Assembly (NCBI GenBank): GCA_902595725.1
Contig: CACJRJ010000009.1
Coordinates: 1 to 52,330 of the forward strand
DNA: 52,330 nucleotides
DNA from: an uncultured Pelagibacteraceae bacterium
GTDB lineage: Bacteria; Pseudomonadota; Alphaproteobacteria; Pelagibacterales; Pelagibacteraceae
Direction of reading: 5' to 3'
The notes below the pieces were generated by a model. That model did not search any database, was not told the DNA's origin, and saw only the letters and a program-made list of their open reading frames with translations. This document shows positions 37,501 to 46,255 of the stretch, in pieces (position 1 is the stretch's first letter; every line of letters begins with the position of its first letter). A program made the translations under genes and the position numbers.

Positions 37501-38247
37501 TTATAAAAACAATTTAATACCTATCCTAATTGCAACAAATAATACCAGGACGGATGTTATTAACGCAAGAAGTCTTGTTGGAAATATTTTTAAATTTAAA
37601 TAATTTCCAATATGACCGCCAATAATCACAACTAAAAATAAATACCAATAATTTGATATATCGCTTAAAACTATATTTTTGGTTAATTGACCAATAACAC
37701 CAGATATAGAATTAATAAAAATAAACAAAGATGCTGCAGTAACAATGTGTTTTGGTTTAGCTGCTTTAATCAAAAAAAGAATAGGACTTAAAAATATTCC
37801 ACCTCCAATTCCAACTACTCCAGAAACAAAACCTAATATTCCTCCGATTAAAATTGATATTAAAATTGGAATATCTTTATAGCTCGATTCATTATCATCA
37901 TATGATTTGAAATTTATTAAAAGTAGTGTTCCAGCAATTGCCAAAACTATAAATAAAAAAATTTCAAATAGGTTTTTATCTATTTGTAAGGAGCCACCAA
38001 TAAAAGCCAAAGGTATTGATCCTATTAGATATGGTAACAATAATTTTAAATTAAGATTTCCTGCCTTTATATAATTAAAGCTATTTCCCGAAACTACAAA
38101 TATATTACATATTAAAGCTATTACTGGAAAAATATAATAAGGAATATCCCAAATTAACATTAGCGCTAGGTAAGTTGAGCCACCTCCAAAACCAACACTG
38201 GCATATAATATAGCAGTTACAAAAAATAAAATTGATAATATAATCAT
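37501..38247 (-). CDS. TSUP-family (TauE/SafE) membrane transporter
   Basis: This 248-residue protein has about eight membrane helices and the two TSUP repeats: VGFGGGSTYLALML near residue 18 and GVVGIGGGIFLSPILF near residue 140. Members export sulfite, sulfoacetate or related anions. Its ATG lies nine bases from the divergent moaB ATG, so the promoter overlaps coding sequence. It is co-directional with the methyltransferase gene downstream. Confidence 0.88.
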   Translation of the reverse strand: MIILSILFFVTAILYASVGFGGGSTYLALMLIWDIPYYIFPVIALICNIFVVSGNSFNYIKAGNLNLKLLLPYLIGSIPLAFIGGSLQIDKNLFEIFLFIVLAIAGTLLLINFKSYDDNESSYKDIPILISILIGGILGFVSGVVGIGGGIFLSPILFLIKAAKPKHIVTAASLFIFINSISGVIGQLTKNIVLSDISNYWYLFLVVIIGGHIGNYLNLKIFPTRLLALITSVLVLFVAIRIGIKLFL

Positions 38248-38256
38248 TTAAATTTT

Positions 38257-38757
38257 ATGAATGTAAATATAGCATTATTAACAGTTACCGATACAAGAAC
38301 TTTAAAAACCGATAAGTCAGGAAATATTTTGGTAGATAAAATAAGCAAGGCTAATCATAATTTAGTAGATAGAAAAATTTGCAAAGATAGCAAAAAAGCA
38401 ATTAAAAAAATATTAAAAGACTGGACCAAGAAAAAAAAAATTGATGTAATAATAACAACAGGTGGCACTGGATTGACCGGAAGAGACATTACACCTGAGG
38501 CATTAGATGAAATAGCAGATAAACACATACCAGGATTTGGTGAGATATTTAGAACAATTAGTTTAAAAACTGTCGGCACTTCGTCTATTCAATCAAGAGC
38601 TTGTGCAATACTAGCTAATGGTAAATATATATTTGCGTTACCAGGATCTTCTGGAGGAGTAACTGATGCTTGGGATGAAATTTTAGTACATCAGTTAGAC
38701 ATTAATCATAAACCTTGTAATTTTGTAGAATTATTTCCTAGACTTAAAGAAAAATAA
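38257..38757 (+). CDS. moaB: Molybdenum cofactor biosynthesis protein MoaB
   Basis: This 166-residue MoaB/Mog-fold protein probably adenylylates molybdopterin before metal insertion. It has LLTVTDTRTLKTDKSG, the ITTGGTGLTGRDITPEAL phosphate-binding motif, and the ANGKYIFALPGSSGGVTDAW end typical of MoaB. It is about 1.1 kb before the cox genes and supports local supply of cofactor. moeA is not in the window. Confidence 0.93.
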   Translation: MNVNIALLTVTDTRTLKTDKSGNILVDKISKANHNLVDRKICKDSKKAIKKILKDWTKKKKIDVIITTGGTGLTGRDITPEALDEIADKHIPGFGEIFRTISLKTVGTSSIQSRACAILANGKYIFALPGSSGGVTDAWDEILVHQLDINHKPCNFVELFPRLKEK

Positions 38758-38761
38758 AATT

Positions 38762-39619
38762 TTAATTTTTTTCTCTTGTTGCAATATAAACTCCCAAGGT
38801 TGCAATTAAAAATCCAAAAATATCGATAAAATCTAAATTTTCTCCCAAAAAAACAAAAGCCATAATTGCTGATGTAGGTGGTATTAAAAAAAATACAGAA
38901 ACAGTCTTGCTTGCTGAGTTTTTTTTTATTAAATACATTAAAATAGTAAATGCTCCAAAGGAAACCAAAAATATTTGATGACTCATTGAGATAACAAAAG
39001 TTTTTGAAAAATTTATAAATGGTTTTTGGATAAAAAAAATAATTACAAATAAATGAAATAAAAAGCCTCCCAAGGCTTGATACATATTACTAACTGATAA
39101 AGGCAAATTATTACTGATCTTTTTTTGCCACAGTGTTGCAGAAGTGACTGCAATTAAAGAAATAATTACAGCAACAACTCCAAAAGTTGGTAATGATTTA
39201 CCTATATCAAAACCAATAACTAAAACTGCTCCAATAAATCCTAATAAAACTCCCAGCCATTTATTCAATGTCACTTTTTCATTTAAAACAGGACCAGCCA
39301 AAGCATTTGTTAGCACAGGCTGAAGCGTGACTATTAAAGCTGCAATTCCAGTTGGAAGACCAATAGAAATTGAATAAAAAACACCACCAAGATAAACACC
39401 ATGAAACAATACTCCTGTGGAAATTGATGGTAAAATATTTTTTGAATGAACTAAAATTTTATGCTTTGAAAATAATGAAAAAAAATAAAATCCTATTGCA
39501 ACTATTAAAAATCTAAAACTTAAAGCTGCAAAGGGATCGCTGTAATCAACTATAGGTTTTGTTGTTATAAAAGCAGAAGACCAAAGTAAAATAAATATTA
39601 AAGGAAGAAATTTTATCAC
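38762..39619 (-). CDS. EamA/DMT-family transporter (second)
   Basis: This 285-residue ten-helix DMT transporter starts at GTG (39619) as MIKFLPLIFILLWSSAFITT. Repeats are visible as LLWSSAFITTKP and the second-half WLGVLLGFIGAVLVIGFD. The substrate is unknown. It follows DUF1244 by 11 bases and ends 4 bases from the convergent moaB. It is only distantly similar to the EamA protein at 35702-36595. Confidence 0.88.
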   Translation of the reverse strand: MIKFLPLIFILLWSSAFITTKPIVDYSDPFAALSFRFLIVAIGFYFFSLFSKHKILVHSKNILPSISTGVLFHGVYLGGVFYSISIGLPTGIAALIVTLQPVLTNALAGPVLNEKVTLNKWLGVLLGFIGAVLVIGFDIGKSLPTFGVVAVIISLIAVTSATLWQKKISNNLPLSVSNMYQALGGFLFHLFVIIFFIQKPFINFSKTFVISMSHQIFLVSFGAFTILMYLIKKNSASKTVSVFFLIPPTSAIMAFVFLGENLDFIDIFGFLIATLGVYIATREKN

Positions 39620-39630
39620 TAATTAAAAAA

Positions 39631-39876
39631 TTACTTTTGATATTTTTCTTTCCATTCAGAATATGGCATTCCATATACATGCGCTCTTGCATCAGTATCC
39701 GATATTGAAATACCTTTTTTTTCTGCTTCTTCCTTATACCATTTCGATAAGCAATTCCTGCAAAATCCAGCCAAATTCATTAAATCCAAATTTTGTACAT
39801 CTTTTCTTTCTCTGAGGTGTTTAATTAATCTTTCGAATGCCGCTGATTGTAATTCCTTTTTTGTATTATCATCCAT
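39631..39876 (-). CDS. DUF1244 domain-containing protein
   Basis: This 81-residue protein is recognised by FERLIKHLRERKDVQNLDLM and LAGFCRNCLSKWYKEEA with the paired CxxC-like cysteines, then YGMPYSEWKEKYQ. DUF1244 proteins are small, conserved in alpha- and gammaproteobacteria and of unknown function. Upstream partner of the EamA gene on the minus strand; 30 bases from the divergent coxG. Confidence 0.9.
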   Translation of the reverse strand: MDDNTKKELQSAAFERLIKHLRERKDVQNLDLMNLAGFCRNCLSKWYKEEAEKKGISISDTDARAHVYGMPYSEWKEKYQK

Positions 39877-39906
39877 AATTATTTGTGTTAAAGTTTTATT
39901 GTATTA

Positions 39907-40479
39907 ATGAAACTTTCTGGATCATATCAAATAAACTTAGAAAAACAAAAAGTTTGGGAAGCATTAAACGATCCTGAAATTTTACAAAAAACAATACCAG
40001 GATGTGAAGAATTTATAAAAAAATCCGAAACAGAGTTTACTGCAACGGCAACGAACAAAATTGGACCATTTAATGCTAGTTTTACTGGAGATATTGAGCT
40101 TACGGATTTAAATCCTCCCCATAGTTACAAAATTACTGGTTCAGGAAACTCACCAGTAGGCTTTGCAAATGGAGAAGCCACAGTTAGTTTAGAGGATGAA
40201 GATAATGGCACTAAACTTACTTATACAGTTGAAGCAAATGTTGGAGGAAAAATTGCTCAGGTTGGCTCACGTTTAATTGATATGACTGCAAAAAAAATGG
40301 CTGATATTTTTTTTGGAAAATTTTCTGAATTAGTTTCAAATGACCAAGGTGATAAAAAAACTATAAAGGAAAATATTGAAAAAATTGAAGTACCTACTGA
40401 AAAAAAACCACAAAACAAAGCGCTAATTTATATATCCATTGTAATATTCGCAGCTGTTGTGATTTATTTAATTAGTTGA
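39907..40479 (+). CDS. coxG: CoxG-like SRPBCC protein with C-terminal membrane anchor
   Basis: In this 190-residue protein, residues 1-145 form a CoxG domain of the START/SRPBCC fold (MKLSGSYQINLEKQKVWEAL, NDPEILQKTIPGCEE, SGNSPVGFANGEATV). A Lys/Glu-rich linker and a C-terminal helix (about 170-189) follow. In Oligotropha CoxG anchors CO dehydrogenase to the membrane, and here the helix would do so directly. It lies 92 bases before coxS in the same direction. Confidence 0.88.
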   Translation: MKLSGSYQINLEKQKVWEALNDPEILQKTIPGCEEFIKKSETEFTATATNKIGPFNASFTGDIELTDLNPPHSYKITGSGNSPVGFANGEATVSLEDEDNGTKLTYTVEANVGGKIAQVGSRLIDMTAKKMADIFFGKFSELVSNDQGDKKTIKENIEKIEVPTEKKPQNKALIYISIVIFAAVVIYLIS

Positions 40480-40571
40480 ATCGCGTAATACTAGAATCTT
40501 TATATTTTTTAAAGTTGAGTGTGACATTATTGTATGTTTAACTTAAGACAATTAATAAGGAGCGGAGCCTT
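40480..40571 (+). promoter_or_regulatory. coxS upstream region with strong Shine-Dalgarno
   Basis: This 92-base spacer probably holds the coxSLM promoter. A TTGAGT (40515-40520) could be a -35 box, but I cannot assign a convincing -10. The strong Shine-Dalgarno AAGGAG at 40557-40562 lies nine bases before ATG 40572, in contrast to most genes in the window, which have weak or none. Confidence 0.5.
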
Positions 40572-41033
40572 ATGAAAAAAATTGCAATAGAAGTTAACGG
40601 TAAGAAAGTTTCAAAAGAAATACAAGATCACACAACATTATCAAGTTTACTAAGAGATATTTTGAATTTAACAGGAACTCATATTGGATGTGATACAAGC
40701 CAATGCGGTGCATGTGTTGTTCATGTTGATGGAAAATCAATAAAAAGCTGTACAGCATTAGCAGTAGATCTTAATGGCTCAAAAGTTACAACAATTGAAG
40801 GTTTAGCCTCAAATGGAAAATTACATCCAATGCAAGAAGCATTTAAAAAAATGCACGGATTGCAGTGTGGATTTTGCACACCTGGCATGGTCATGAGTGC
40901 AGTTGATCTTTTAAAAAATAAAAAAAATCCAAGTGATCAAGAAATAAGAGATTGGTTGGAAGGTAATATCTGTAGATGTACAGGATACCATAATATTGTT
41001 GCAGCTGTTAAAGAAGCTGCTTCAAAAATGTAG
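40572..41033 (+). CDS. coxS: CO/xanthine dehydrogenase-type small subunit (2Fe-2S)
   Basis: This 153-residue electron-transfer subunit carries two [2Fe-2S] clusters. The plant-type ferredoxin site is [22 protein letters not shown] (C-x4-C-x2-C-x11-C). The helical-domain site is QCGFCTPG followed by [11 protein letters not shown]. It belongs to the molybdenum hydroxylase family. The order S-L-M is that of form II CO dehydrogenases. The coxL Shine-Dalgarno overlaps its stop codon. Confidence 0.95.
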   Translation: MKKIAIEVNGKKVSKEIQDHTTLSSLLRDILNLTGTHIGCDTSQCGACVVHVDGKSIKSCTALAVDLNGSKVTTIEGLASNGKLHPMQEAFKKMHGLQCGFCTPGMVMSAVDLLKNKKNPSDQEIRDWLEGNICRCTGYHNIVAAVKEAASKM

Positions 41034-41041
41034 GAGTTAAA

Positions 41042-43420
41042 ATGGCAAGTTTAGTGGGATCGAGAGTTGAAAGAAAAGAAGACAAAAGATTTTTGACAGG
41101 TAAGGGTAGATATACTTCTGATATTAATATTGCTAACCAAACATATGCCATATTTATTAGATCTCCACACGCAAGAGCAAAAATAAAAAAAATTGATACA
41201 TCTAAAGCTCTTAAATCTTCAGGAGTAGTAGATATTTTAACAGGAGAACATATAGCGCAAGACAAAATTGGAGGTTTAATCGCTGGATGGGCTATTAGAA
41301 GTGAAGATGGTTCAGAAATGAAATGTCCTGCAAACCCACCATTAGCAAAAGATAGTGTAAATTTTGTTGGGGATCCTGTAGCTGTAGTTTTTGCTGAAAC
41401 TTTAGATGAGGCTAGAGCAGCAGCTGATTTAGTAAAGATTGATTACAAAGTTTTAAAGGCAGTTTCTAATTTAGGTGAAGCAATGAATAGTGAAGCAATA
41501 CACGATGGTATAGATAAAAATCTTTGTTACGATTGGTTGCTTGGTGATAGACAAAAAGTTAAAGAGGCATTTGAGAAAGCAGATAAAATTATAAAGCTAG
41601 ATATTAATAATAATAGACTTATTCCTAATGCTATGGAACCAAGAGCTTGTGTAATAGATTACAACACAGCTTCAGAAGAAATAACTTGTTACACTACAAG
41701 TCAAAATCCACATTTATCAAGATTGATTATGTCTGCTTTTGGAGGCGTTGCTCCTGAAAATAAATTAAGAGTTGTTGCACCAGATGTAGGTGGGGGTTTT
41801 GGATCAAAAATCAATCTATATAACGAAGAAATAGTTTGTAGCTGGGCATCTAAAAAAATAGAGAGACCTATTAAATGGGTAGCTGAAAGAACAGAGTCTT
41901 TTTTAACAGACACTCATGGAAGAGATCATATTACTCATGCGGAACTAGCTGTTACTAACGATGGCAAGTTTTTAGGATTTAAAAATGAAACAATTGCAAA
42001 CCTAGGTGCTTATGCAAGAGTATTTGGAACTGTAACACCAACGTATTTATTTGGACCATGTGCAACGGGTGTTTATATAATGCCAGCAGCATATTCTAAT
42101 GTAAAAGCAGTTTATACAAATACTGCACCAGTAGATGCTTATAGGGGAGCAGGAAGACCTGAAGCTACTTATACTATTGAAAGAATTGTAGATAAGGCTG
42201 CAATGGAATTAGGTATGGATCCAATTGAAATAAGAATGAAAAATTTTCCTACGGAATTTCCATTTAAACAAACTTTAGTTCACCAAATAGACTCAGGTGA
42301 TTATGTTGCTGGATTAAATAAAGCAAAAGAAATGGCAGATTATGATGGTTTCGCTGCTAGAAGAAAAGAATCAGAATCAAAAGGTAAGCTTAGAGGTATA
42401 GGTGTTACTTCTTATTTTGAAGCATGTGGAATTGCACCTTCTCCAGTAGTGATGATGTTAGGTTGTGGAGTAGGTTTATGGGAGTCTGCCGAAGTAAGAT
42501 TTAATCCAACAGGACAAGTTACTGTTTATACTGGTTCTCATAGTCATGGACAAAGTCATCAAACTACATTTGCACAAATTGCTGCCGATGAATTAGGTGT
42601 TCCAATTGAAAATATTGATGTTGTTCATGGTGATACTGATAAAGGTACATTTGGTATGGGAACATATGGTTCAAGATCTTTAACTGTTGGAGGAATAGCA
42701 ATAGTTAATGCATGCAAAAAAATAGTTAATAAAGGAAAAAGAATTGCTGCCAAAATGCTTGAAGCAAGTCCTGATGAAGTTGATTTTAAAAATGGAGAAT
42801 TTGTTGTTGCAAAATCAAATAAAAAGAAAACAATTGGAGAAGTTGCTTTTGCAAGTTATCTACCCGGAGTAAGAGACGAAGTTAAATCGCCTTTACCAGA
42901 GGGAGATGAACCAGGATTGATAGAATCATCTTTTTTTGATCCAGCTAATTTTTCTTTTCCAGCAGGATCACATATTTGTGAAGTTGAGATAGATCCTGAA
43001 ACAGGTCATGTAAAACTTGATAAATACACAGCAGTTGATGATTTTGGAACTATAGTGAACCCACTAATTGTTGAAGGCCAAGTTCATGGTGGATTAGCTC
43101 AAGGAATTGGGCAAGCTTTATATGAGAATGCTCAATATGACGATTCTGGTCAGTTGATTACAGCTTCTTACATGGATTATACAATGCCAAGAGCTGATGA
43201 TCTTCCAGACTTTAATTTAGGATTTACTTGTACAAAGGCTACTACTAATCCATTAGGTGTCAAAGGATGTGGAGAAGCAGGAACTATAGCTGCAACACCA
43301 ACAGTAATGAACGCAGTTATTAATGCTTTGGATGGAAAAGAAATTTCTTTACCTGCAACAGCGGAAAAAGTTTGGAAAGCATGTAAAGAAATGAAAAAAT
43401 CTAATGCTAAGGCGGCTTAA
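41042..43420 (+). CDS. coxL: Molybdenum hydroxylase large subunit, form II CO dehydrogenase-like
   Basis: This 792-residue Mo-cytosine-dinucleotide subunit has the form II signature AYRGAGR at 366-372 (form I would be AYxCSFR). It has the DVGGGFGSK cofactor loop near 258 and the catalytic Glu E745 in KGCGEAGT. The Moco-contact loop reads HGQSHQTTFAQ (Q504-S505-H506-Q507), whereas relatives usually have GQGHETTFAQ. Form II enzymes are not proven CO oxidisers; some may hydroxylate other substrates. The genes here look richer in G+C and in Ala/Gly than the lpt or asmA region, consistent with high expression. Confidence 0.93.
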   Translation: MASLVGSRVERKEDKRFLTGKGRYTSDINIANQTYAIFIRSPHARAKIKKIDTSKALKSSGVVDILTGEHIAQDKIGGLIAGWAIRSEDGSEMKCPANPPLAKDSVNFVGDPVAVVFAETLDEARAAADLVKIDYKVLKAVSNLGEAMNSEAIHDGIDKNLCYDWLLGDRQKVKEAFEKADKIIKLDINNNRLIPNAMEPRACVIDYNTASEEITCYTTSQNPHLSRLIMSAFGGVAPENKLRVVAPDVGGGFGSKINLYNEEIVCSWASKKIERPIKWVAERTESFLTDTHGRDHITHAELAVTNDGKFLGFKNETIANLGAYARVFGTVTPTYLFGPCATGVYIMPAAYSNVKAVYTNTAPVDAYRGAGRPEATYTIERIVDKAAMELGMDPIEIRMKNFPTEFPFKQTLVHQIDSGDYVAGLNKAKEMADYDGFAARRKESESKGKLRGIGVTSYFEACGIAPSPVVMMLGCGVGLWESAEVRFNPTGQVTVYTGSHSHGQSHQTTFAQIAADELGVPIENIDVVHGDTDKGTFGMGTYGSRSLTVGGIAIVNACKKIVNKGKRIAAKMLEASPDEVDFKNGEFVVAKSNKKKTIGEVAFASYLPGVRDEVKSPLPEGDEPGLIESSFFDPANFSFPAGSHICEVEIDPETGHVKLDKYTAVDDFGTIVNPLIVEGQVHGGLAQGIGQALYENAQYDDSGQLITASYMDYTMPRADDLPDFNLGFTCTKATTNPLGVKGCGEAGTIAATPTVMNAVINALDGKEISLPATAEKVWKACKEMKKSNAKAA

Positions 43421-43428
43421 AGGAAATT

Positions 43429-44214
43429 ATGAAAACATTTAATTATCATTCTGCAAAAGATGTCAAAGAAGCATCAAAACTATCATCCTCTAATTCAGCT
43501 TTTTTAGCTGGAGGAATGACAACTATACCTTCAATGAAATTAGGCTTAGCTTCTTATAAAGATATTATAGATATTAAAAGAATAAAAAAACTATCAGGAA
43601 TTAAAGTATCTGGAAAAACAGTTACAATAGGAGCAACAACAAAGCATTCTGAGGTAGCAAATTCAAAAGATGTTAAAAAAGCAATTCCTTCATTAGCAGC
43701 TCTTGCAGAAGGTATTGGTGATCCACAGGTAAGAAACAGAGGTACGATTGGTGGTTCAATAGCAAATAATGATCCTGCTGCAGATTATCCTTCAGCATGT
43801 ATTGCTTTAGATGCAACTATACATACTAATAACCGTTCAATTGATGCAGAAAAGTTTTTTAGAGGAATGTTTGAAACCTGTCTTAAGAGTACCGAAGTTA
43901 TAGAGTCAATTGAATTTTCAATACCTCAAAAATCAAGTTATCAAAAATTACCAAATCCAGCTTCACGATATGCTATAGTAGGCGTTTATGTTGCAAAACA
44001 TAAAACAGGAATAAATGTTGGAGTAACTGGAGCTAAGTCATGTGTGTATAACGATAAAGATTTAGCAGGAGTATTAACTAAGAATTTTTCTTCATCAGCC
44101 ATAGATAGCGTTAAAATATCTTCATCAGGAATGAATTCAGATATACATGCCTCTTCAGATTACAGAGCCAATATGGTGAAAGCTTTTGCTAAAAAAGCTG
44201 TTGATGCTTGCTAA
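43429..44214 (+). CDS. coxM: CO/xanthine dehydrogenase-type FAD subunit
   Basis: This 261-residue FAD-binding subunit passes electrons from the Fe-S clusters to an acceptor. FAD contacts appear in LAGGMTTIPSMKLG and in RNRGTIGGSIANNDPAADYPS (TIGGSIANNDPAADY). The C-terminal domain is a little shorter than in many homologues (about 285 residues). A GGA-type Shine-Dalgarno lies before ATG 43429. It completes the coxSLM trio. Confidence 0.95.
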   Translation: MKTFNYHSAKDVKEASKLSSSNSAFLAGGMTTIPSMKLGLASYKDIIDIKRIKKLSGIKVSGKTVTIGATTKHSEVANSKDVKKAIPSLAALAEGIGDPQVRNRGTIGGSIANNDPAADYPSACIALDATIHTNNRSIDAEKFFRGMFETCLKSTEVIESIEFSIPQKSSYQKLPNPASRYAIVGVYVAKHKTGINVGVTGAKSCVYNDKDLAGVLTKNFSSSAIDSVKISSSGMNSDIHASSDYRANMVKAFAKKAVDAC

Positions 44215-44244
44215 ATATTTCTTTCAGTAATACCTTTACATCTA

Positions 44245-44574
44245 ATGAAAAATTCATTTGATGAAAAAATCTTAGAAGAAGCAAATGATTGGTTAAATGC
44301 GAACCAAAAAGTTGTTCTTGCTACAGTAATTCAAACCTGGGGTTCATCACCTAGGCAAGTCGGAAGCAGAATGATTGTAAATGAAACAGGAGATTTTTCA
44401 GGCTCTGTTTCTGGTGGATGTGTAGAATCTGCGGTAGTAAGAGAATGTATAGGTTTAATTAAAGATAATAAACCATGTAAAAAAATTGAGTTTAAAGTTT
44501 CTAATGAAAGTGCTTGGGAAGTTGGACTTGCTTGTGGTGGTGAAATAGCAGTCTATTTAGAACAGATAATTTAA
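44245..44574 (+). CDS. XdhC/CoxI family protein, N-terminal domain only
   Basis: This 109-residue protein corresponds to the N-terminal XdhC_CoxI domain (GSSPRQVGSRMIVN, then GSVSGGCVESAVV and GLACGGEIAVYLE with conserved cysteines). XdhC proteins bind Mo-cofactor and deliver the sulfurated form to xanthine dehydrogenase-type enzymes. Here the Rossmann half is a separate gene directly downstream. The stop is clean and the domain complete, so this is a split, not a frameshift. Confidence 0.9.
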   Translation: MKNSFDEKILEEANDWLNANQKVVLATVIQTWGSSPRQVGSRMIVNETGDFSGSVSGGCVESAVVRECIGLIKDNKPCKKIEFKVSNESAWEVGLACGGEIAVYLEQII

Positions 44575-44579
44575 ATTAA

Positions 44580-45260
44580 ATGAAACACTCTCAACTTAAA
44601 GAAATAATTAAAAAAAAAACTTCAAAGACTGAGTTTGCAATTGTGACCAATCTTGAAAATGGATTAAGTGAAATTTATGAGCCTGGAAAATTATTAAATA
44701 AAGAATTTGAAATTCATAAAGAGAAAATTGACAACTTTTTTAAATTAAAAAAGAATGGGATAATTGAAAATACAGAGATATTTGTTGAGACATATATTAG
44801 GCCTATAAAAGTTATAATAGTAGGAGCAGTTCATATAGCTCAATATCTAGTAGACTTTGCAAAAAGTTTAAATTTTGAAATTTCTATTATAGATCCTCGT
44901 GGCTATTTTGCATCGAAACAAAGATTTCCTGATATGAAAATTATAAATAAATGGCCAGATGAAGCTTTCAAAGAAATAGAAACAAATGAAAACTCTGCAC
45001 TAGTTGCATTAACTCATGATCCCAAAATAGACGATCCAGCATTACAACATGCTCTTAATAAAAAATTTTATTATATAGGAGCATTAGGTAGCAAAAAAAC
45101 TCATGAAAATAGATGCCAAAGATTAAAAGAAGCAGGATTTAATAATGAACAAATTAATTCAATACATGGCCCAATTGGTATTAAACTAGGTGGAAGGTCA
45201 GCCCCAGAGATAGCACTGTCTATTATTGCCCAGTTAGTATCTGAGACTTATAAAAAATAA
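44580..45260 (+). CDS. XdhC/CoxI family protein, Rossmann-domain part
   Basis: In this 226-residue protein, residues about 75-215 form the XdhC Rossmann domain (KVIIVGAVHIAQYLVDFAKS, IIDPRGYFASKQRFPD, ALTHDPKIDDPALQHAL, YYIGALGSKKTHENR, IHGPIGIKLGGRSAPEIALSI). The first 70 residues resemble a degenerate XdhC N-terminal segment. It is needed for Mo-cofactor insertion and likely pairs with the 109-residue partner. It abuts yjbQ with no spacer. Confidence 0.9.
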   Translation: MKHSQLKEIIKKKTSKTEFAIVTNLENGLSEIYEPGKLLNKEFEIHKEKIDNFFKLKKNGIIENTEIFVETYIRPIKVIIVGAVHIAQYLVDFAKSLNFEISIIDPRGYFASKQRFPDMKIINKWPDEAFKEIETNENSALVALTHDPKIDDPALQHALNKKFYYIGALGSKKTHENRCQRLKEAGFNNEQINSIHGPIGIKLGGRSAPEIALSIIAQLVSETYKK

Positions 45261-45680
45261 ATGCAACAAATATTTGAAGAAATAAAAATTAATACAGAAG
45301 GACAGGGTTTTTACAACTTTACTGAAAATACCTTAGACTGGATCAATAAACAAAAAATTCAAAACGGTATTTTAAATATTAATATATTGCATACTAGCGC
45401 TTCATTGGTTATTCAAGAAAATGCAGATCCAGATGTATTACATGATCTTAAAAATTTTTTTCATAAATTAGTACCAATGGATCAAAAATTATACAAACAT
45501 ACCACAGAAGGAAAAGATGATATGCCAGCCCATATAAAATCTGCAATTACCAATAATCAATTAACTTTAAGTTTAAAAAATAAAAAATTAATCCTTGGGA
45601 CTTGGCAAGGTCTTTATTTGTTTGAACATAGACTTGAAAACCAAATAAGAATTTTATCTCATCATTTAATTGGAGATTAA
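45261..45680 (+). CDS. YjbQ / UPF0047 family protein
   Basis: This 139-residue protein of the UPF0047 family has ILHTSASLVIQENADPDVLHD and GTWQGLYLFEHR, with several conserved histidines. E. coli YjbQ has a weak thiamine phosphate synthase activity; its physiological role is uncertain. Its presence between xdhC and the MocA-like gene is probably co-transcription rather than a proven Mo role. ATG immediately follows the preceding stop. Confidence 0.88.
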   Translation: MQQIFEEIKINTEGQGFYNFTENTLDWINKQKIQNGILNINILHTSASLVIQENADPDVLHDLKNFFHKLVPMDQKLYKHTTEGKDDMPAHIKSAITNNQLTLSLKNKKLILGTWQGLYLFEHRLENQIRILSHHLIGD

Positions 45681-45682
45681 AG

Positions 45683-46255
45683 ATGATCAAAGCTATTTTG
45701 TTAGCTGCAGGAAAATCTAAAAGGCTTAAAAGTGAAAATAAATTAATTAAAAAGTTTAAAAAAAAAGCTTTAATTAATCATTCACTGCTAGCATTACTTA
45801 AGAGCAAAGTTGATAAAATTATCATTGTATTCGGCTATCAGAATAAAGAAGTAAGAAAAGTGATTAAGAAGAATAAAAAAATTATTTTTGTAATAAACAA
45901 AAAATTTAGATTTGGAATGTCCTCTTCAATTAATGCTGGGTTAAAAAAAATATCAAAAAAAGACAAAGGATTTATAATTGTTCAATCTGATATGCCATTT
46001 ATTAAGACTTCAGATATCAATAAAATATATAATTCAATATCTAAAAAAAGACATCTAGTTCACGCATTAAAATTTAAGAATAAAATTGGCAATCCAATAG
46101 GTTTTGACAGCTCAGTATTAACTAAATTTAAAAGAATGAAAGGTGATATTGGGGCCAAATTTATGGTCAAAAGATTAAAAAATAATACCAATTTTATAAA
46201 AGTTTTAAATAAAAGAGTTTTTAAAGATTTTGATTTAAGAAAAGATTTTAATTAG
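45683..46255 (+). CDS. MocA-like molybdenum cofactor cytidylyltransferase
   Basis: This 190-residue nucleotidyltransferase of the MobA/MocA type has an N-terminal LLAAGKSKRL loop and the FGMSSSINAGL segment typical of MocA. A metal-binding QSDMPF follows. MocA adds CMP to Mo-molybdopterin to form MCD, the cofactor of CO dehydrogenase-type enzymes, and this fits the cox genes upstream. The C-terminal half is very Lys-rich. Its stop overlaps the convergent moaE stop by 8 bases. Confidence 0.85.
   Translation: MIKAILLAAGKSKRLKSENKLIKKFKKKALINHSLLALLKSKVDKIIIVFGYQNKEVRKVIKKNKKIIFVINKKFRFGMSSSINAGLKKISKKDKGFIIVQSDMPFIKTSDINKIYNSISKKRHLVHALKFKNKIGNPIGFDSSVLTKFKRMKGDIGAKFMVKRLKNNTNFIKVLNKRVFKDFDLRKDFN

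Noticed and set aside
37500-38256. SAM-type riboswitch for the methyltransferase unit
   Set aside because: Only nine bases separate the TSUP and moaB starts, so there is no leader long enough; the methyltransferase follows TSUP by one base.
40557-40571. Small hairpin AAGG...CCTT sequestering the coxS ribosome-binding site
   Set aside because: The stem is only four pairs with a seven-base loop, too weak to claim as a thermosensor or switch.
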